Positions 1 to 8,754 are shown, counted from the first letter of the stretch. The stretch is DNA of 35,407 bases from Bacteroidota bacterium (GCA_018267615.1 JAFDYD010000009.1:230-35636), one strand, 5' to 3'. Notes: generated by a model from the sequence alone, not told the origin. Made by a program: numbers and translations.

Positions 1-14
1 TCAAATCATTCAAA

Positions 15-1940
15 TCAGAAGTTCAACCGAAAAGTCGTCAGCAACGGAGTTATAAAATTTTGCAATTCCCGCATGAATGTTTCCTGCGGTGTTGTCAACA
101 ATAAATAACAGGCATGGTTACCCGATTTAACAGAAAAAGCCAGGTGTTGCCATGTTCGTCCGTCTTTTTCACTAATCATTGTTTTTTCTTTCCATACCAA
201 CTGGCCAATTGTTTCAGATTGAGCTGTTCCGTTGACCCGGATATTATACCCTTTCAACCGGCTGGCTATAAAATCCGATCCCGCAACGGAATTGGAATAA
301 TTCAAATAACCTTCCAACAACGGACCAGCGTAATTGGCAGCGTACACTTTAAAATAAGATCCTGACCATTTGATATTCCACTCCGATGGCAATTTAAATT
401 GAAGATATCCATTTTCCGATTTTGTAGTTTTATAACTTGTTTGTAAAAAATTATTTTGCCTGATATATTCCGAACCATTGAAAAATACGCTGCTTACCGA
501 GCCATCCGGCGCTACTTTGAAATGCATTTGTGAAGGTGTAAATACATTGCGGCTCACTGCGGAAGAAGGGTTCACAAAATCTACATCAAACTGGAATATT
601 ACTTGTTGTCCGCGTTTTATCAACGCTTCGAGCTGTCCATGTTGATTTTCCCGAATCGTCATATCCGCTCCGTCAAACATCCAGATTCCGCCGGCCAAAG
701 AAATATAATCGCCTATATATTTCGATTGAAGTGATTTATCCAAAACATAATCGTTCAAACTGGGATCTTTTATCCGAGGAACACCGTAATTAGTTGTTGG
801 CTCATCGGCGGCCAGGTGCATTATATTATTCATGATATTTAGCAAACCCTGGTGTTTATATTCATCAACCAATGTCATATCCAAATTAACCAGCATAGCA
901 ACCCCAATTTTTTTGGTGGTATCAAGCATCACAACACTCGAACTAGTTCCGGTGCTTCCGCCGTGATAGATCATATTACGGCCTTCAATAGCCGAAATTT
1001 CCCATCCAAGTCCATAGGCGGATTTACTTCCATCACCACCCTGCTCTTTTTTGAATCCCGGGAAAAATACATTTGATGTCCACATTTCCTCGATACTTTT
1101 TTGCGAGACGATCTGATGACCGTTATAAACGCCTCCATGCATCAACATCACTAAATATTTTCCAAGATCCGTCGCACTGGATTTTGTCAAAAGACCCGCG
1201 GGGATATATTCTCCAGATTCCAATTCCACGAAACGTCCGGCAGGAATGCCTTTGTCGGTACCGGGATAATGACCATAAGTGGTTTTAATTTTATCAAACA
1301 CTTTGTAGTCAGTACTGGTACTGCGCATATCCGTTGGCGTGAATATTTTTTCCTGGAGATATTCTGCGTAAGGAATGCCCGACACTTTGCTTACAATAAG
1401 TCCCGCCATACTAAATCCAAGATTGCTGTATTCATAAGAAACGCCAGGCTCACGGGTGAGATACACCGATTGCAAACCTCTTGCAAGGTTTTCTGTTGAT
1501 TTGTCGGACATATCATTACTGTTGGTAACTGATCCGAATAATCCTGAAGTATGATTCAACAACATGCGGACTGTAATTTTATCACTCCTTTCTTTGTTCG
1601 CAGTCCTGAACCAGGGCAAATAGAAAACAATGGGTTTATCGATGTCTATCTTTTTTTGTTCCGATAGTTGCATGATGGCAAGTGCAGTAAGTGATTTTGT
1701 GACTGAACCTATACCAGTAACTGTTAAGGGAGTGAATGGTTTTTCCTTTCCCAATACTTCAACACCGAAACCATCAGAAAAAATTATTTTTCCATCTTTG
1801 ACGACAACAACGGAAAACCCCGGCATCACATTATGGTCATAAACTTCTTGTAAATATTTTTCAATTTTTTTCTGTGGCTGACCCGCCAATACTGCAACGC
1901 TATCGAGCAGCAGGAATAAAAAGCAAAGAAAAATTTTCAT
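15..1940 (-). CDS. Secreted serine hydrolase, class C beta-lactamase/PBP fold
   Basis: Penicillin-recognising serine hydrolase, probably a periplasmic or outer-surface esterase or D-aminopeptidase rather than a true beta-lactamase. Counted from the ATG at 1940, residues 1-19 form a signal peptide. The catalytic triplets are all visible: S-V-T-K at 79-82 (nucleophile Ser79, Lys82), Y-S-N at 171-173 and H-G-G at 326-328. Residues after about 390 form an extra C-terminal region with no domain I can name. A GTG at 1961 would add seven residues before the signal peptide, so I prefer the ATG. The gene starts about 26 bp after the permease stop (5 bp if GTG is used), so it is the last gene of the ABC operon. 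That suggests it acts on the transporter's substrate, for example a peptide or envelope precursor; this is inference. Confidence 0.88.
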   Translation of the reverse strand: MKIFLCFLFLLLDSVAVLAGQPQKKIEKYLQEVYDHNVMPGFSVVVVKDGKIIFSDGFGVEVLGKEKPFTPLTVTGIGSVTKSLTALAIMQLSEQKKIDIDKPIVFYLPWFRTANKERSDKITVRMLLNHTSGLFGSVTNSNDMSDKSTENLARGLQSVYLTREPGVSYEYSNLGFSMAGLIVSKVSGIPYAEYLQEKIFTPTDMRSTSTDYKVFDKIKTTYGHYPGTDKGIPAGRFVELESGEYIPAGLLTKSSATDLGKYLVMLMHGGVYNGHQIVSQKSIEEMWTSNVFFPGFKKEQGGDGSKSAYGLGWEISAIEGRNMIYHGGSTGTSSSVVMLDTTKKIGVAMLVNLDMTLVDEYKHQGLLNIMNNIMHLAADEPTTNYGVPRIKDPSLNDYVLDKSLQSKYIGDYISLAGGIWMFDGADMTIRENQHGQLEALIKRGQQVIFQFDVDFVNPSSAVSRNVFTPSQMHFKVAPDGSVSSVFFNGSEYIRQNNFLQTSYKTTKSENGYLQFKLPSEWNIKWSGSYFKVYAANYAGPLLEGYLNYSNSVAGSDFIASRLKGYNIRVNGTAQSETIGQLVWKEKTMISEKDGRTWQHLAFSVKSGNHACYLLLTTPQETFMRELQNFITPLLTTFRLNF

Positions 1941-1966
1941 TGTATAATTTTTTGTGTTCACATTAT

Positions 1967-4321
1967 TTATTCTATAATCAATATTCTGGGATTAACGAGC
2001 ATAGTGCGACGCGTAGCGAACCACGCACTCATTACGCCAAAAAAAAGAATGATTGGTATCAGCAAAACAGTACCGGGAAAATCAGTGATATAAGGGAATT
2101 TTACCAGCCCGAGATTTTTTGTAACCATGCTCATCAAAGCGGGACTCAACCAAACTCCTATTGGCAAGCCAATTAGTAATGCGGCGATCAACAACCATAA
2201 AGTTTTCCATACCAATACAGCGCGCAATTGACGCGAAGTGAATCCAAGCGTTTTGAAGATGCCAAAAGATTTTCTGTATTCGCGTATGTTCATGGCCATA
2301 TCATTCCATATATTAATCACCATCACGACTACAAAAAAAATGGCGAGCAATAATAAACTGGCGCGCATACTTCCAACCACGCTCGTCACCGCAATCGTAT
2401 CCTCTATGCCGGATTCGATATTGATGGTTCCTCCAAAAAGATGATTGATATATTTTTTATACTCTTCCACGTCAATGCCCGGCTGTACGCGGAGGCTGTA
2501 GCTGGCAGGTTTGTAAATTGGATTGATATTTTTAATAGCCGATGCATGCAAACGGAATCCTTGTCCGAGATTACTCACATCCTGGTAAATACCCGTGATG
2601 AAAAATGTCTCCTGCTGACCTTCGATAAAAACGGTGATTGAATCGCCGGGCCTTTTGTGATATTTTTCGCTGGTGCCGATGCATATTGAAATTTCATGCG
2701 CTGCATTTGGATGTCTGCCTACAAGATTTATTAATCCCGCACTATCAATATTCCCGTCGAAACTTTTGCCATAAATTTCCTGCACGGGTTTTCCTTTTTC
2801 GGATAAGATCGTCATGCCATGAAAACTGTATGGCATCACTGATCGAATTCCTTTTTCCTGGAGAATTGATTCCATAAATTGTTCATGCAGCAATCTCCCT
2901 TTCAAAATCGACAATTGGATATTTCCATTATCGAAACCCCAAGCTGCTTTGTTATATTTCAACTTAGTAAATGAGTTGGATATATTCATGGAAAAAACCA
3001 GTATAAAAACTGCGAACAGCAGACCGGCAAAAGATATCCACGTTCTTCTCCGATTGATAAGCAGGAAATGAATCCCCAACAATGCGGGTAACGGCCATGA
3101 TAATTTTGCGGGGAAATACGGCGGCTTTTTATTTACTTCTTTTTTCTCGGCGCCTCCGTCGCGAATGGCTTTCGCCGGTTTTATCTTTGCAGCCTTTCGT
3201 CCGCAATACCAGCTAACGAATAAAGCGACAGATAAAACAACAATAGATGCACTTATAAAAGGAGCGAACAAATTAAAATCAAGATCGGTGATACCGATTG
3301 ATTTTATCAGTGATGCAAACAAAACTTTGATCACTAAAAAAGATCCCAACAATCCGATCGGAATAAAAATAAGCGATAGCAAAAAATACTGGAGCACAAA
3401 AATAAATATCACGTTTGCGGGTGTGAACCCTTGTGCCTTCATTACTCCGATTAATTTATAATCAGAAGATATATTGCTCGATATGGTTGTACTGATTAAA
3501 AACATCGCGACCAATATGCCGACAACAGAAAAAATGAGGAGCACCGACCCAATCACTGTATAAGTGGCAAGAAAGGACGACCGAAACAAATCATATTGAA
3601 GATTACTTCCTGTATAATGATATTGATCATTGAATCGCTGCCACACAGCGCCGATCAACGAAGGATCTTTTATCCTGATGCCAAGCATATCGTTATTCAA
3701 TTCAAGCACCGGTTTAAAAAGCGGCAGTGAACCTTCGGTTATCCATGCCCGTGTGGGATTGATTACACCGCTGCTATAGTGGGGATCTACAACAGTAGCC
3801 GAAACAATCATCTGTTGTAACCCGGTGCCGACAGGTATCCCAATAGTATCTCCAGGATGAATGTTGTGGTTGCTGGCTAACGAATTTGGCAGCCATATTT
3901 CGCCATAACCCGGATATTGTTTTTTTGCGCCGTTCAAAACAAACACCTGGTCCTGCTGCAGATGATCTTTTGTGTATTCAGTCAATTGCACCATGACATC
4001 TATCTTCTCACCCTTAAAGATGAGCGGCCCGTTGATCATGATATAAGCAGAGGGTTCACTGACTCTTTCTACTTCCGGTTGTTGCCTGAACCAGGAAGAT
4101 ATTTTTTTGTAATCTTCTGTTCTTTCATCGAAATACAGAAAAATATGCGACCCTTTTAATTTGTTGAACACTTTATCGAATGGTTGTCCAATACTTTCGA
4201 GGATACCGATGCCGGAAGCAAACAACAATGCAGATAACGCAATAGAAATTCCGACCAGCAACTGTTGAATTTTTCTTTGCCTGAAGTTTGCCTTAACAAC
4301 TAAAAAAATACTCTTTGTCAT
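1967..4321 (-). CDS. ABC transporter permease with two FtsX domains
   Basis: Inner-membrane permease of the MacB/LolE/FtsX type (784 aa). One TM helix near residues 20-40 is followed by a large extracytoplasmic domain (about 45-245). Three TM helices follow at about 253-345 and a fourth at about 350-370, then another helix near 425-445. A second extracytoplasmic domain follows, and the last three TM helices lie at about 670-775. This is the duplicated FtsX layout of exporters or lipoprotein movers that work by mechanotransmission rather than by substrate passage through a channel. The ATPase gene lies 26 bp upstream and the serine hydrolase directly downstream, all on the minus strand, so one operon is likely. 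The substrate cannot be read from the sequence; peptides, lipids and lipoproteins are the family options. Confidence 0.9.
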   Translation of the reverse strand: MTKSIFLVVKANFRQRKIQQLLVGISIALSALLFASGIGILESIGQPFDKVFNKLKGSHIFLYFDERTEDYKKISSWFRQQPEVERVSEPSAYIMINGPLIFKGEKIDVMVQLTEYTKDHLQQDQVFVLNGAKKQYPGYGEIWLPNSLASNHNIHPGDTIGIPVGTGLQQMIVSATVVDPHYSSGVINPTRAWITEGSLPLFKPVLELNNDMLGIRIKDPSLIGAVWQRFNDQYHYTGSNLQYDLFRSSFLATYTVIGSVLLIFSVVGILVAMFLISTTISSNISSDYKLIGVMKAQGFTPANVIFIFVLQYFLLSLIFIPIGLLGSFLVIKVLFASLIKSIGITDLDFNLFAPFISASIVVLSVALFVSWYCGRKAAKIKPAKAIRDGGAEKKEVNKKPPYFPAKLSWPLPALLGIHFLLINRRRTWISFAGLLFAVFILVFSMNISNSFTKLKYNKAAWGFDNGNIQLSILKGRLLHEQFMESILQEKGIRSVMPYSFHGMTILSEKGKPVQEIYGKSFDGNIDSAGLINLVGRHPNAAHEISICIGTSEKYHKRPGDSITVFIEGQQETFFITGIYQDVSNLGQGFRLHASAIKNINPIYKPASYSLRVQPGIDVEEYKKYINHLFGGTINIESGIEDTIAVTSVVGSMRASLLLLAIFFVVVMVINIWNDMAMNIREYRKSFGIFKTLGFTSRQLRAVLVWKTLWLLIAALLIGLPIGVWLSPALMSMVTKNLGLVKFPYITDFPGTVLLIPIILFFGVMSAWFATRRTMLVNPRILIIE

Positions 4322-4347
4322 AAATTATAATTTTTGTGTGAACCACT

Positions 4348-5103
4348 TTACCATTCTCTTTCTTTTAACCAACTGAATAATATTTTTTCTCTTTCTTCCA
4401 TCGTGACGCTTTTATCAAACGCTATTGAATCCATCACTTCTCCATCTTTCAAAAAAAGCACACGGTCGCCGCGACATGCAGATTTCAAATCATGCGTAAC
4501 CATGATGATTGACTGTCCGGCTTTATTTAATTCCGCTAAACAGTCTAATACTTTTTCTGACGAAGCAGAATTCAAATTGCCTGTTGGTTCATCGGCCATG
4601 AGTAAATGGGGATTGTTAATCAGCGCCCGCGCAATGGCGAAACGTTGTTGTTCACCTCCGGAAACCTGGGAAGGAAGACGTTTGCCCAAGGAACCAATAC
4701 CGAGTGTTTCCATCAGTTCCTTCGCTTTTTCGCGAACCTGGCTCCGGCTTTTTTTGCCGAGGTAACCGGCAATCAGAATATTTTCTTCCAGGGTAAGACT
4801 CTGTACAAGGTTATAATCCTGGAAAACGAATCCAACATGATCTCTTCGTAATAATGCAAGATTTTTTTCATCTCGTCCGTGCAACGGAATCGTGTCAAGC
4901 CAAATTTTCCCATCGGTCGGATTCTCCAATCCGCTGATTAAATACAATAAGGTAGATTTTCCCGAACCGGAGCTACCCATGATGATAGTAAACTCTCCCT
5001 TATAGATACTACAATGCAGATTATTGATAACACCGGTAGCCGACTGACCGGTTTTAAAAACCTTTCGCAAGTTTTCTGTTCTAATAATTGTCGGAGGAAT
5101 CAT
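4348..5103 (-). CDS. ABC transporter ATPase (LolD/MacB-type)
   Basis: Nucleotide-binding subunit (251 aa) for the adjacent FtsX permease. Visible motifs: Walker A GSSGSGKST at 43-51, Q-loop Gln95, signature VSGGEQQR at 147-154, Walker B LLMADEP at 167-173 and the H-loop THD about 30 residues later. The sequence after Walker B (TGNLN) is typical of the LolD/MacB/FtsE group. It is the first gene of the minus-strand operon ATPase-permease-hydrolase. The 180 bp between it and the divergent membrane AraC regulator holds interleaved inverted repeats (5164-5203), a reasonable place for regulation. Confidence 0.93.
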   Translation of the reverse strand: MIPPTIIRTENLRKVFKTGQSATGVINNLHCSIYKGEFTIIMGSSGSGKSTLLYLISGLENPTDGKIWLDTIPLHGRDEKNLALLRRDHVGFVFQDYNLVQSLTLEENILIAGYLGKKSRSQVREKAKELMETLGIGSLGKRLPSQVSGGEQQRFAIARALINNPHLLMADEPTGNLNSASSEKVLDCLAELNKAGQSIIMVTHDLKSACRGDRVLFLKDGEVMDSIAFDKSVTMEEREKILFSWLKEREW

Positions 5104-5163
5104 AAATAAATGTTTAATAGTTTATAAATCTTTCGGGACAAATATCTACCACCACTAACGCTG

Positions 5164-5203
5164 GCGTGCCGCATCTTACAGGCTGGCACGCGCTGCTTGT
5201 AAG
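5164..5203. promoter_or_regulatory. Interleaved inverted repeats (possible pseudoknot or operator)
   Basis: GCGTGCC at 5164-5170 pairs with GGCACGC at 5185-5191. CTTACA at 5175-5180, inside that loop, pairs with TGTAAG at 5198-5203, outside it. The order A-B-A'-B' is the topology of an H-type pseudoknot in RNA, or of two overlapping operators in DNA. It lies in the divergent intergenic space between the ABC ATPase and the AraC regulator. AGGT/ACCT at 5202-5212 adds a small third repeat. Function is unproven. Confidence 0.4.
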
Positions 5204-5283
5204 GTGATACCTGTGCGTGAAAACTGATCCTTCAGAAGGTTTTAGGATTTAAATCAGATCGTATCTTCATAAAAAATCGGGAC

Positions 5284-6447
5284 ATGCATTATTTACATGT
5301 TGCTACAGCAACATTGATCTTGTTTACCATTTCATTGATCCTGGGCAGGCAAAAGCAATTATCTGATTGGATTTTGATAAGCTGGCTGATCGTCTTCTTT
5401 GCCAATGTGGCTACTTTTTTCATTCTGGAATTACCCGGTGAGCACACATATCCATTGGAGAATATCATACTCGGTTTCAGTGATGCTTCCGTTTTTTTGC
5501 ATGGTCCCTTATTCTGGCTCTACACCTGCGCACTTACCCGGCCGGGATTCCGTTTCCAGTGGCGACACGTACTTCACCTGGTGCCTTTTTTGATTTTTTT
5601 TGGGTTGATATTAAGTGGACAGATATACAATTCCGAAACTTCTTATTTCACGGTAAAAGTGGAATCGATCGTTAAATTTATCAGCATTCTCGCGTACCTG
5701 CTGGCGATCATTTTCTCATTATTGAAATATCGAAGGCATGTGGAAGATATTTTCTCCAATGCTGAAAAAAAATATCTCGACTGGCTCTGGTCACTGAGTC
5801 TCGCAATCCTGGCATTATGGATCATCGGAATTATAAGCACAGTGCGGGGATGGATCGGGACAGTTTCACCACCGGTGGGTGACGGCCCCGTTCTGAAATA
5901 TTCAACCGATTTTTTTATCGTCCTGATGAGCTACTTTGGATTCAGGCAAAGCGCGATTTTTGAACAGTCCAACCGGACCGCACAGGTTCCAGACGAATTA
6001 AATAGTCTCGATCAATTGACGAGTGAAGTCTTTGATGTTGAGAAAAAGGATTCTCCAAAATATCTGAAGTCGGGTCTCAATGTGTCACGCTCAAAGGAAA
6101 TACATGTCGAATTGCTTCGCCTAATGGAGTTTGAAAAGCCTTATATGGATGAGGAACTCACTTTGTTTAGTCTTGCCGGCATCATGAAAATTCCGCCGAA
6201 TCATTTATCGCAGGTGATCAATACCTATGAACATCGCAATTTTTTTGATTTTATAAATTATCATCGGGTGGAAGAAATAAAAAAAATTATTCATTCTGAT
6301 AAATATAAAAATTACAGTCTGCTGGGTATAGGATTTGAATGTGGTTTTAATTCCAAAGCTGCGTTCAACCGTGCATTCAAAAAATTTGTCGGTCAAACAC
6401 CTTCGGAATTTAAAAAGAGCGGAACAGGGGGTAGCATATCAGTTTAA
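5284..6447 (+). CDS. Membrane-bound AraC-family transcriptional regulator
   Basis: 387-residue regulator. The first ~220 residues hold six to seven hydrophobic helices, a membrane sensor module, followed by a linker (about 230-275) and a C-terminal AraC-type double helix-turn-helix (about 285-385). The second helix-turn-helix reads GFECGFNSKAAFNRAFKKF followed by GQTPSEFKK, the classic AraC end. This architecture is common in Bacteroidota and lets a membrane protein act directly on DNA. It is divergent from the ABC/serine hydrolase operon, which is its most likely target (inference). ATG start at 5284. Confidence 0.88.
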   Translation: MHYLHVATATLILFTISLILGRQKQLSDWILISWLIVFFANVATFFILELPGEHTYPLENIILGFSDASVFLHGPLFWLYTCALTRPGFRFQWRHVLHLVPFLIFFGLILSGQIYNSETSYFTVKVESIVKFISILAYLLAIIFSLLKYRRHVEDIFSNAEKKYLDWLWSLSLAILALWIIGIISTVRGWIGTVSPPVGDGPVLKYSTDFFIVLMSYFGFRQSAIFEQSNRTAQVPDELNSLDQLTSEVFDVEKKDSPKYLKSGLNVSRSKEIHVELLRLMEFEKPYMDEELTLFSLAGIMKIPPNHLSQVINTYEHRNFFDFINYHRVEEIKKIIHSDKYKNYSLLGIGFECGFNSKAAFNRAFKKFVGQTPSEFKKSGTGGSISV

Positions 6448-6453
6448 ATTTCG

Positions 6454-6570
6454 TTTAGAGGTAGAAGGCGTAGGGTGTAAGGCATGCCATACTCTATTTC
6501 AACTCACGGTTTTTATTTTGAATAATTAACGCTTGCCATACCCTACACCCCTAACCTTCCACCTCTTAAA
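6454..6570. repeat. Intergenic inverted repeat, GTGTARG heptamer family (short member)
   Basis: Left arm from about 6454 to 6493 (AGAGGTAGAAGG, then a TAGGGTGTA word) and right arm about 6530-6570 (TACCCTACACCCC, then CCTTCCACCTCT) are complementary with a few mismatches and one-base slips. The loop of about 35 nt is T-rich. The element starts just after the stop of the AraC gene at 6447. It shares the words GTAGGGTGTA and GGGTATGGCAAGC with the much longer repeat at 9869-10078, so both belong to one family. It may act as a transcript end. Confidence 0.75.
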
Positions 6571-6707
6571 AAAATCAAACTGAAACACTGCAATAACGGT
6601 AAACTAAATTGATTTAAATTGGTTAAGAATTAACGACAATCGATTAAACTTTTATCCTCTTAATTTTTCAAACAATCAATCCTTCAAAATTTATAGATTA
6701 AGAAATC

Positions 6708-7319
6708 ATGCGCGCACTATTATTATTCTTTTTTTGCACGTCAATTATTTTCTGCCGGGCGCAGGATGCCGATCACCAGGATTATAGAAGAAAAACCGAA
6801 AACTGGTCGCGGATTTATGATAAAGATATTCGGGGTGATTTAGCTTCCTTCACTATTGGTGGTATAGAGGAAAGCCTCAATAAAACTCCGTTAAAAAAAA
6901 TGCCGCTTACTTCATATGATAAAGACTATATCCAATTCAGCGAAAATAACATAACCATCACCGTTAGAACAGGCACATTTGCCCAACTCAAGCACAAATT
7001 AACCTATGAAGGAAAATTTCTTGTCAAGATAGATGGCAAGCCATATTATGGAAATTATGGTAAAATCCCACAGACAACTATTACAGAAGTAACCGTGATC
7101 ACAGGCAAAGACACGATACATGTTCCCCAAAACGCATTATTCGATTTATACAACCCGGTACTTAATTCTGCAGATGCGGTATATGTTTCAGCGGATAAAA
7201 GAAAACTGTACGTGTATATGCTGAACAAAGATGAAGCCGGCAGTTATGAAGTAACCTGGGTGATACAGGATAATAAATATCTCCGCCGCGTATTGGATTT
7301 CGGATTTTCAAAACCATAA
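6708..7319 (+). CDS. Secreted protein of unknown function
   Basis: 203 residues with a signal peptide (about 1-18, likely cleaved after CRAQ), so it is periplasmic or exported. I do not recognise a family. The mature part is predicted beta-rich: alternating strands such as NNITITVRTGTF, FLVKIDGKPYYG and TEVTVITGKDTIHVP, and a C-terminal KLYVYMLNKDEAGSYEVTWVI stretch that resembles an immunoglobulin-like or small beta-sandwich fold. No catalytic motif is visible. It stands alone between the AraC gene and the hairpin at 7335-7356, which lies 15 bp after the stop. Confidence 0.75.
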   Translation: MRALLLFFFCTSIIFCRAQDADHQDYRRKTENWSRIYDKDIRGDLASFTIGGIEESLNKTPLKKMPLTSYDKDYIQFSENNITITVRTGTFAQLKHKLTYEGKFLVKIDGKPYYGNYGKIPQTTITEVTVITGKDTIHVPQNALFDLYNPVLNSADAVYVSADKRKLYVYMLNKDEAGSYEVTWVIQDNKYLRRVLDFGFSKP

Positions 7320-7334
7320 TCAGACAAATAAAAA

Positions 7335-7356
7335 AGCCGCAAAAAAATTTGCGGCT
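7335..7356 (-). terminator. Intrinsic terminator hairpin, GCCGCAAA type
   Basis: AGCCGCAAA (7335-7343) pairs perfectly with TTTGCGGCT (7348-7356) around a 4-nt A loop. On the minus strand the stem is followed by a T-run (TTTTTTATTT), so it should stop minus-strand transcription coming from the 7357-7620 element. It may also help end the plus-strand gene that stops at 7319. An equivalent hairpin ends the second copy of the element at 24588-24610. Confidence 0.7.
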
Positions 7357-7566
7357 CAGTGATTACCCAGGAAAAATATGTTTCGATGTTCATTACATTG
7401 GCCCGGGTACGGTTTCTGGTTTCAAAGGATTTGGATCAGGGATCAGGGGTTTTAGTTTTAAAGGTTTCTTTCGGTTTTCAAAGGATTTGTAATGTAAAGA
7501 TGGAGATAATCCCGACCAGGAAAGAATCAATTCGATGGGCAGTTGCATTTTGTCGACGAATGGACG
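7335..7566 (-). repeat. Copy 1 of a diverged ~235 bp element (small ORF or RNA plus terminator)
   Basis: This stretch aligns with 24588-24825 along its whole length. Read on the minus strand, the shared order is: a segment of 63 nt that aligns without gaps; CATCTTTACA(T/G)TAC; CAATCCTTTGAAAAC; a second TCCTTTGAA about 56-60 nt later; AACCGTAC; AACATATTTTTC(C)TGGGT; and the GCCGCAAA/TTTGCGGC terminator. Conservation spread over the element, ending in a minus-strand terminator, suggests a transcribed unit: a small RNA, a leader, or a short coding gene. Confidence 0.6.
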
Positions 7567-7620
7567 AAATAACCAGATAGTGTTTTTCAGGTACAAATAC
7601 CTATGAGATTTGGGTATCAA
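7393..7620 (-). CDS. Possible small ORF in copy 1 (TTG start), doubtful
   Basis: An open frame of 75 codons from a TTG at 7620. Its middle (LFRPFVDKMQLPIELI) resembles the 31-residue peptide of the second element copy (RFNPIIEENSINVEII), with conservative matches at F, P, V/I, D/E, L/I, E and I. The C-terminal part is Pro/Lys-rich and is not kept as an open frame in copy 2. It has no ATG and no clear ribosome binding site, so it may be a decayed version of the small gene or only an RNA. Two mini-hairpins lie at its start (7590-7601 and 7612-7625). Confidence 0.25.
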   Translation of the reverse strand: MIPKSHRYLYLKNTIWLFRPFVDKMQLPIELILSWSGLSPSLHYKSFENRKKPLKLKPLIPDPNPLKPETVPGPM

Positions 7621-7625
7621 TACCC
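7590..7625. other. Two tandem mini-hairpins
   Basis: GGTACAAATACC (7590-7601) and GGGTATCAATACCC (7612-7625) are two short perfect stem-loops, each with a 4-nt loop, 10 nt apart. They sit at the minus-strand 5' end of the copy 1 element. They could be protein binding sites or RNA hairpins; nothing in the sequence decides between these. Confidence 0.4.
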
Positions 7626-7690
7626 TTGTCCTGCGAACGCAAATCGAATAATATTGTATCGGTTTTTCACAGGATATTGGATTTTACACC

Positions 7691-7721
7691 GGGGTTGAAT
7701 TTTTATTCTGACCCCTTTTTT
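7691..7721 (+). terminator. Plus-strand intrinsic terminator-like hairpin
   Basis: GGGGT (7691-7695) and GAAT (7697-7700) pair with ATTC (7705-7708) and ACCCC (7711-7715), followed by TTTTTT. This is a good intrinsic terminator on the plus strand, yet no convincing plus-strand gene precedes it between 7320 and 7690. It may end a plus-strand transcript antisense to the copy 1 element. Confidence 0.45.
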
Positions 7722-7810
7722 GTTTTGCAGAATTCATGCAGAGATGGTTTCAAAAAGATGCTTTACTGCGATCCGGTCAAGCTCAAAAATGCCGAGTATA
7801 AACTTTTGCA

Positions 7811-8335
7811 TTAACTCCTGTTCACAGTCTCCCCCTGCGTGATTTCTTCACCACGGAGCAGTCTTGTGAATTTGGCTGTGTGAGAAATACCGAAATATAT
7901 CCATTCCAATTTCGTGAGTTCGCCAAATTCAGGATGCAGAAAAGAAGTACAAATTGGAGTAAGATCCATGGTCTTTACTACCCAAATAAATTGTTGACGC
8001 TGGAGATTGATTTTTTCTGTAAGTGCCGCACGGTCTTTCAGTGTGTCTGAAGGAATTGTTGCGGTTACGACATCGAAATTTTTTCCCAAATTGGTAAAAT
8101 AAGATTGGATTGCAGGTATCATTTTCTCGGGTGAACGATCTGCTTTCCTGATTTCACCTTTTAGTGTTCGATTGATAAGTATATCACAAAGAAGTATATG
8201 CTCCGCAACCTGGCCTGGCGACCAGCCGTCCTGTGCTTTTTGATTGAATTGCTCTGCGGAAAAACCGCCCAATACTTGTCGAAGTTCCAGGGCGGATTGC
8301 TCAATATCTCGGATTACGGTCTCGGTTAGGATCAT
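7811..8335 (-). CDS. DinB-like four-helix protein
   Basis: 174 residues with the DinB/YfiT pattern: a helical bundle whose helix 2 carries GQVAEHILLCD (His46) and whose last helix carries the ISHTAKF motif (His152). In DinB-fold proteins such histidines bind a divalent metal, and some members are thiol-dependent transferases, for example bacillithiol S-transferases. The substrate here is not predictable. A third metal histidine is not obvious. It is transcribed alone on the minus strand. A second, distantly related DinB-like gene lies at 24014-24421. Confidence 0.75.
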   Translation of the reverse strand: MILTETVIRDIEQSALELRQVLGGFSAEQFNQKAQDGWSPGQVAEHILLCDILINRTLKGEIRKADRSPEKMIPAIQSYFTNLGKNFDVVTATIPSDTLKDRAALTEKINLQRQQFIWVVKTMDLTPICTSFLHPEFGELTKLEWIYFGISHTAKFTRLLRGEEITQGETVNRS

Positions 8336-8455
8336 GCTGGCAAGATAAGAAAAGATTGATTCGAAAAATTTCCCACAAAAAGATCACACTATCTTTTTTA
8401 TCGAAACTAAATGGTATTTTACATAAACCTATAACCCTCTAATAAAATCTGCCGT

Positions 8456-8749
8456 ATGATTGACGCTCCATTTAAAATGTCTGAAAAGGCATTTTACCGC
8501 TCACGTTTCAGTGGGATACTTCCCTGTGAAATTTTAGAAATCGGATCAAAAAAAATTCGCATTCTTATTGAAGGTTACAATTCAAAATTATGGGTCTCTA
8601 TTTCCAGACTTATGTCGAATGCTGAATTTGCCTTGCACAAAGACAATACACAAGCTATCCGGATCATCAAAAAAATTACAAAGGAACCGCTTGCTGCACC
8701 AACAGAAAATTCTCCTGCAATGGAAAAGTTGGATAACAAGTCAGTTTAA
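8456..8749 (+). CDS. Small conserved-looking protein of unknown function
   Basis: 97 residues, ATG start, no signal peptide or membrane segment. The N-terminal two thirds look like a small basic beta-rich domain (KKIRILIEGYNSKLWVSISRL), and the tail is Lys/Pro/Asn-rich and probably disordered. I do not recognise it. The stop codon lies 5 bp before the long hairpin at 8755-8833, consistent with a real gene followed by its terminator. Confidence 0.55.
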   Translation: MIDAPFKMSEKAFYRSRFSGILPCEILEIGSKKIRILIEGYNSKLWVSISRLMSNAEFALHKDNTQAIRIIKKITKEPLAAPTENSPAMEKLDNKSV

Positions 8750-8754
8750 AAATA

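Noticed and set aside
7626..7814. 62-codon plus-strand frame
   Set aside because: No recognisable protein features, it runs through a terminator-like hairpin, and it overlaps the 3' end of the DinB-like gene.
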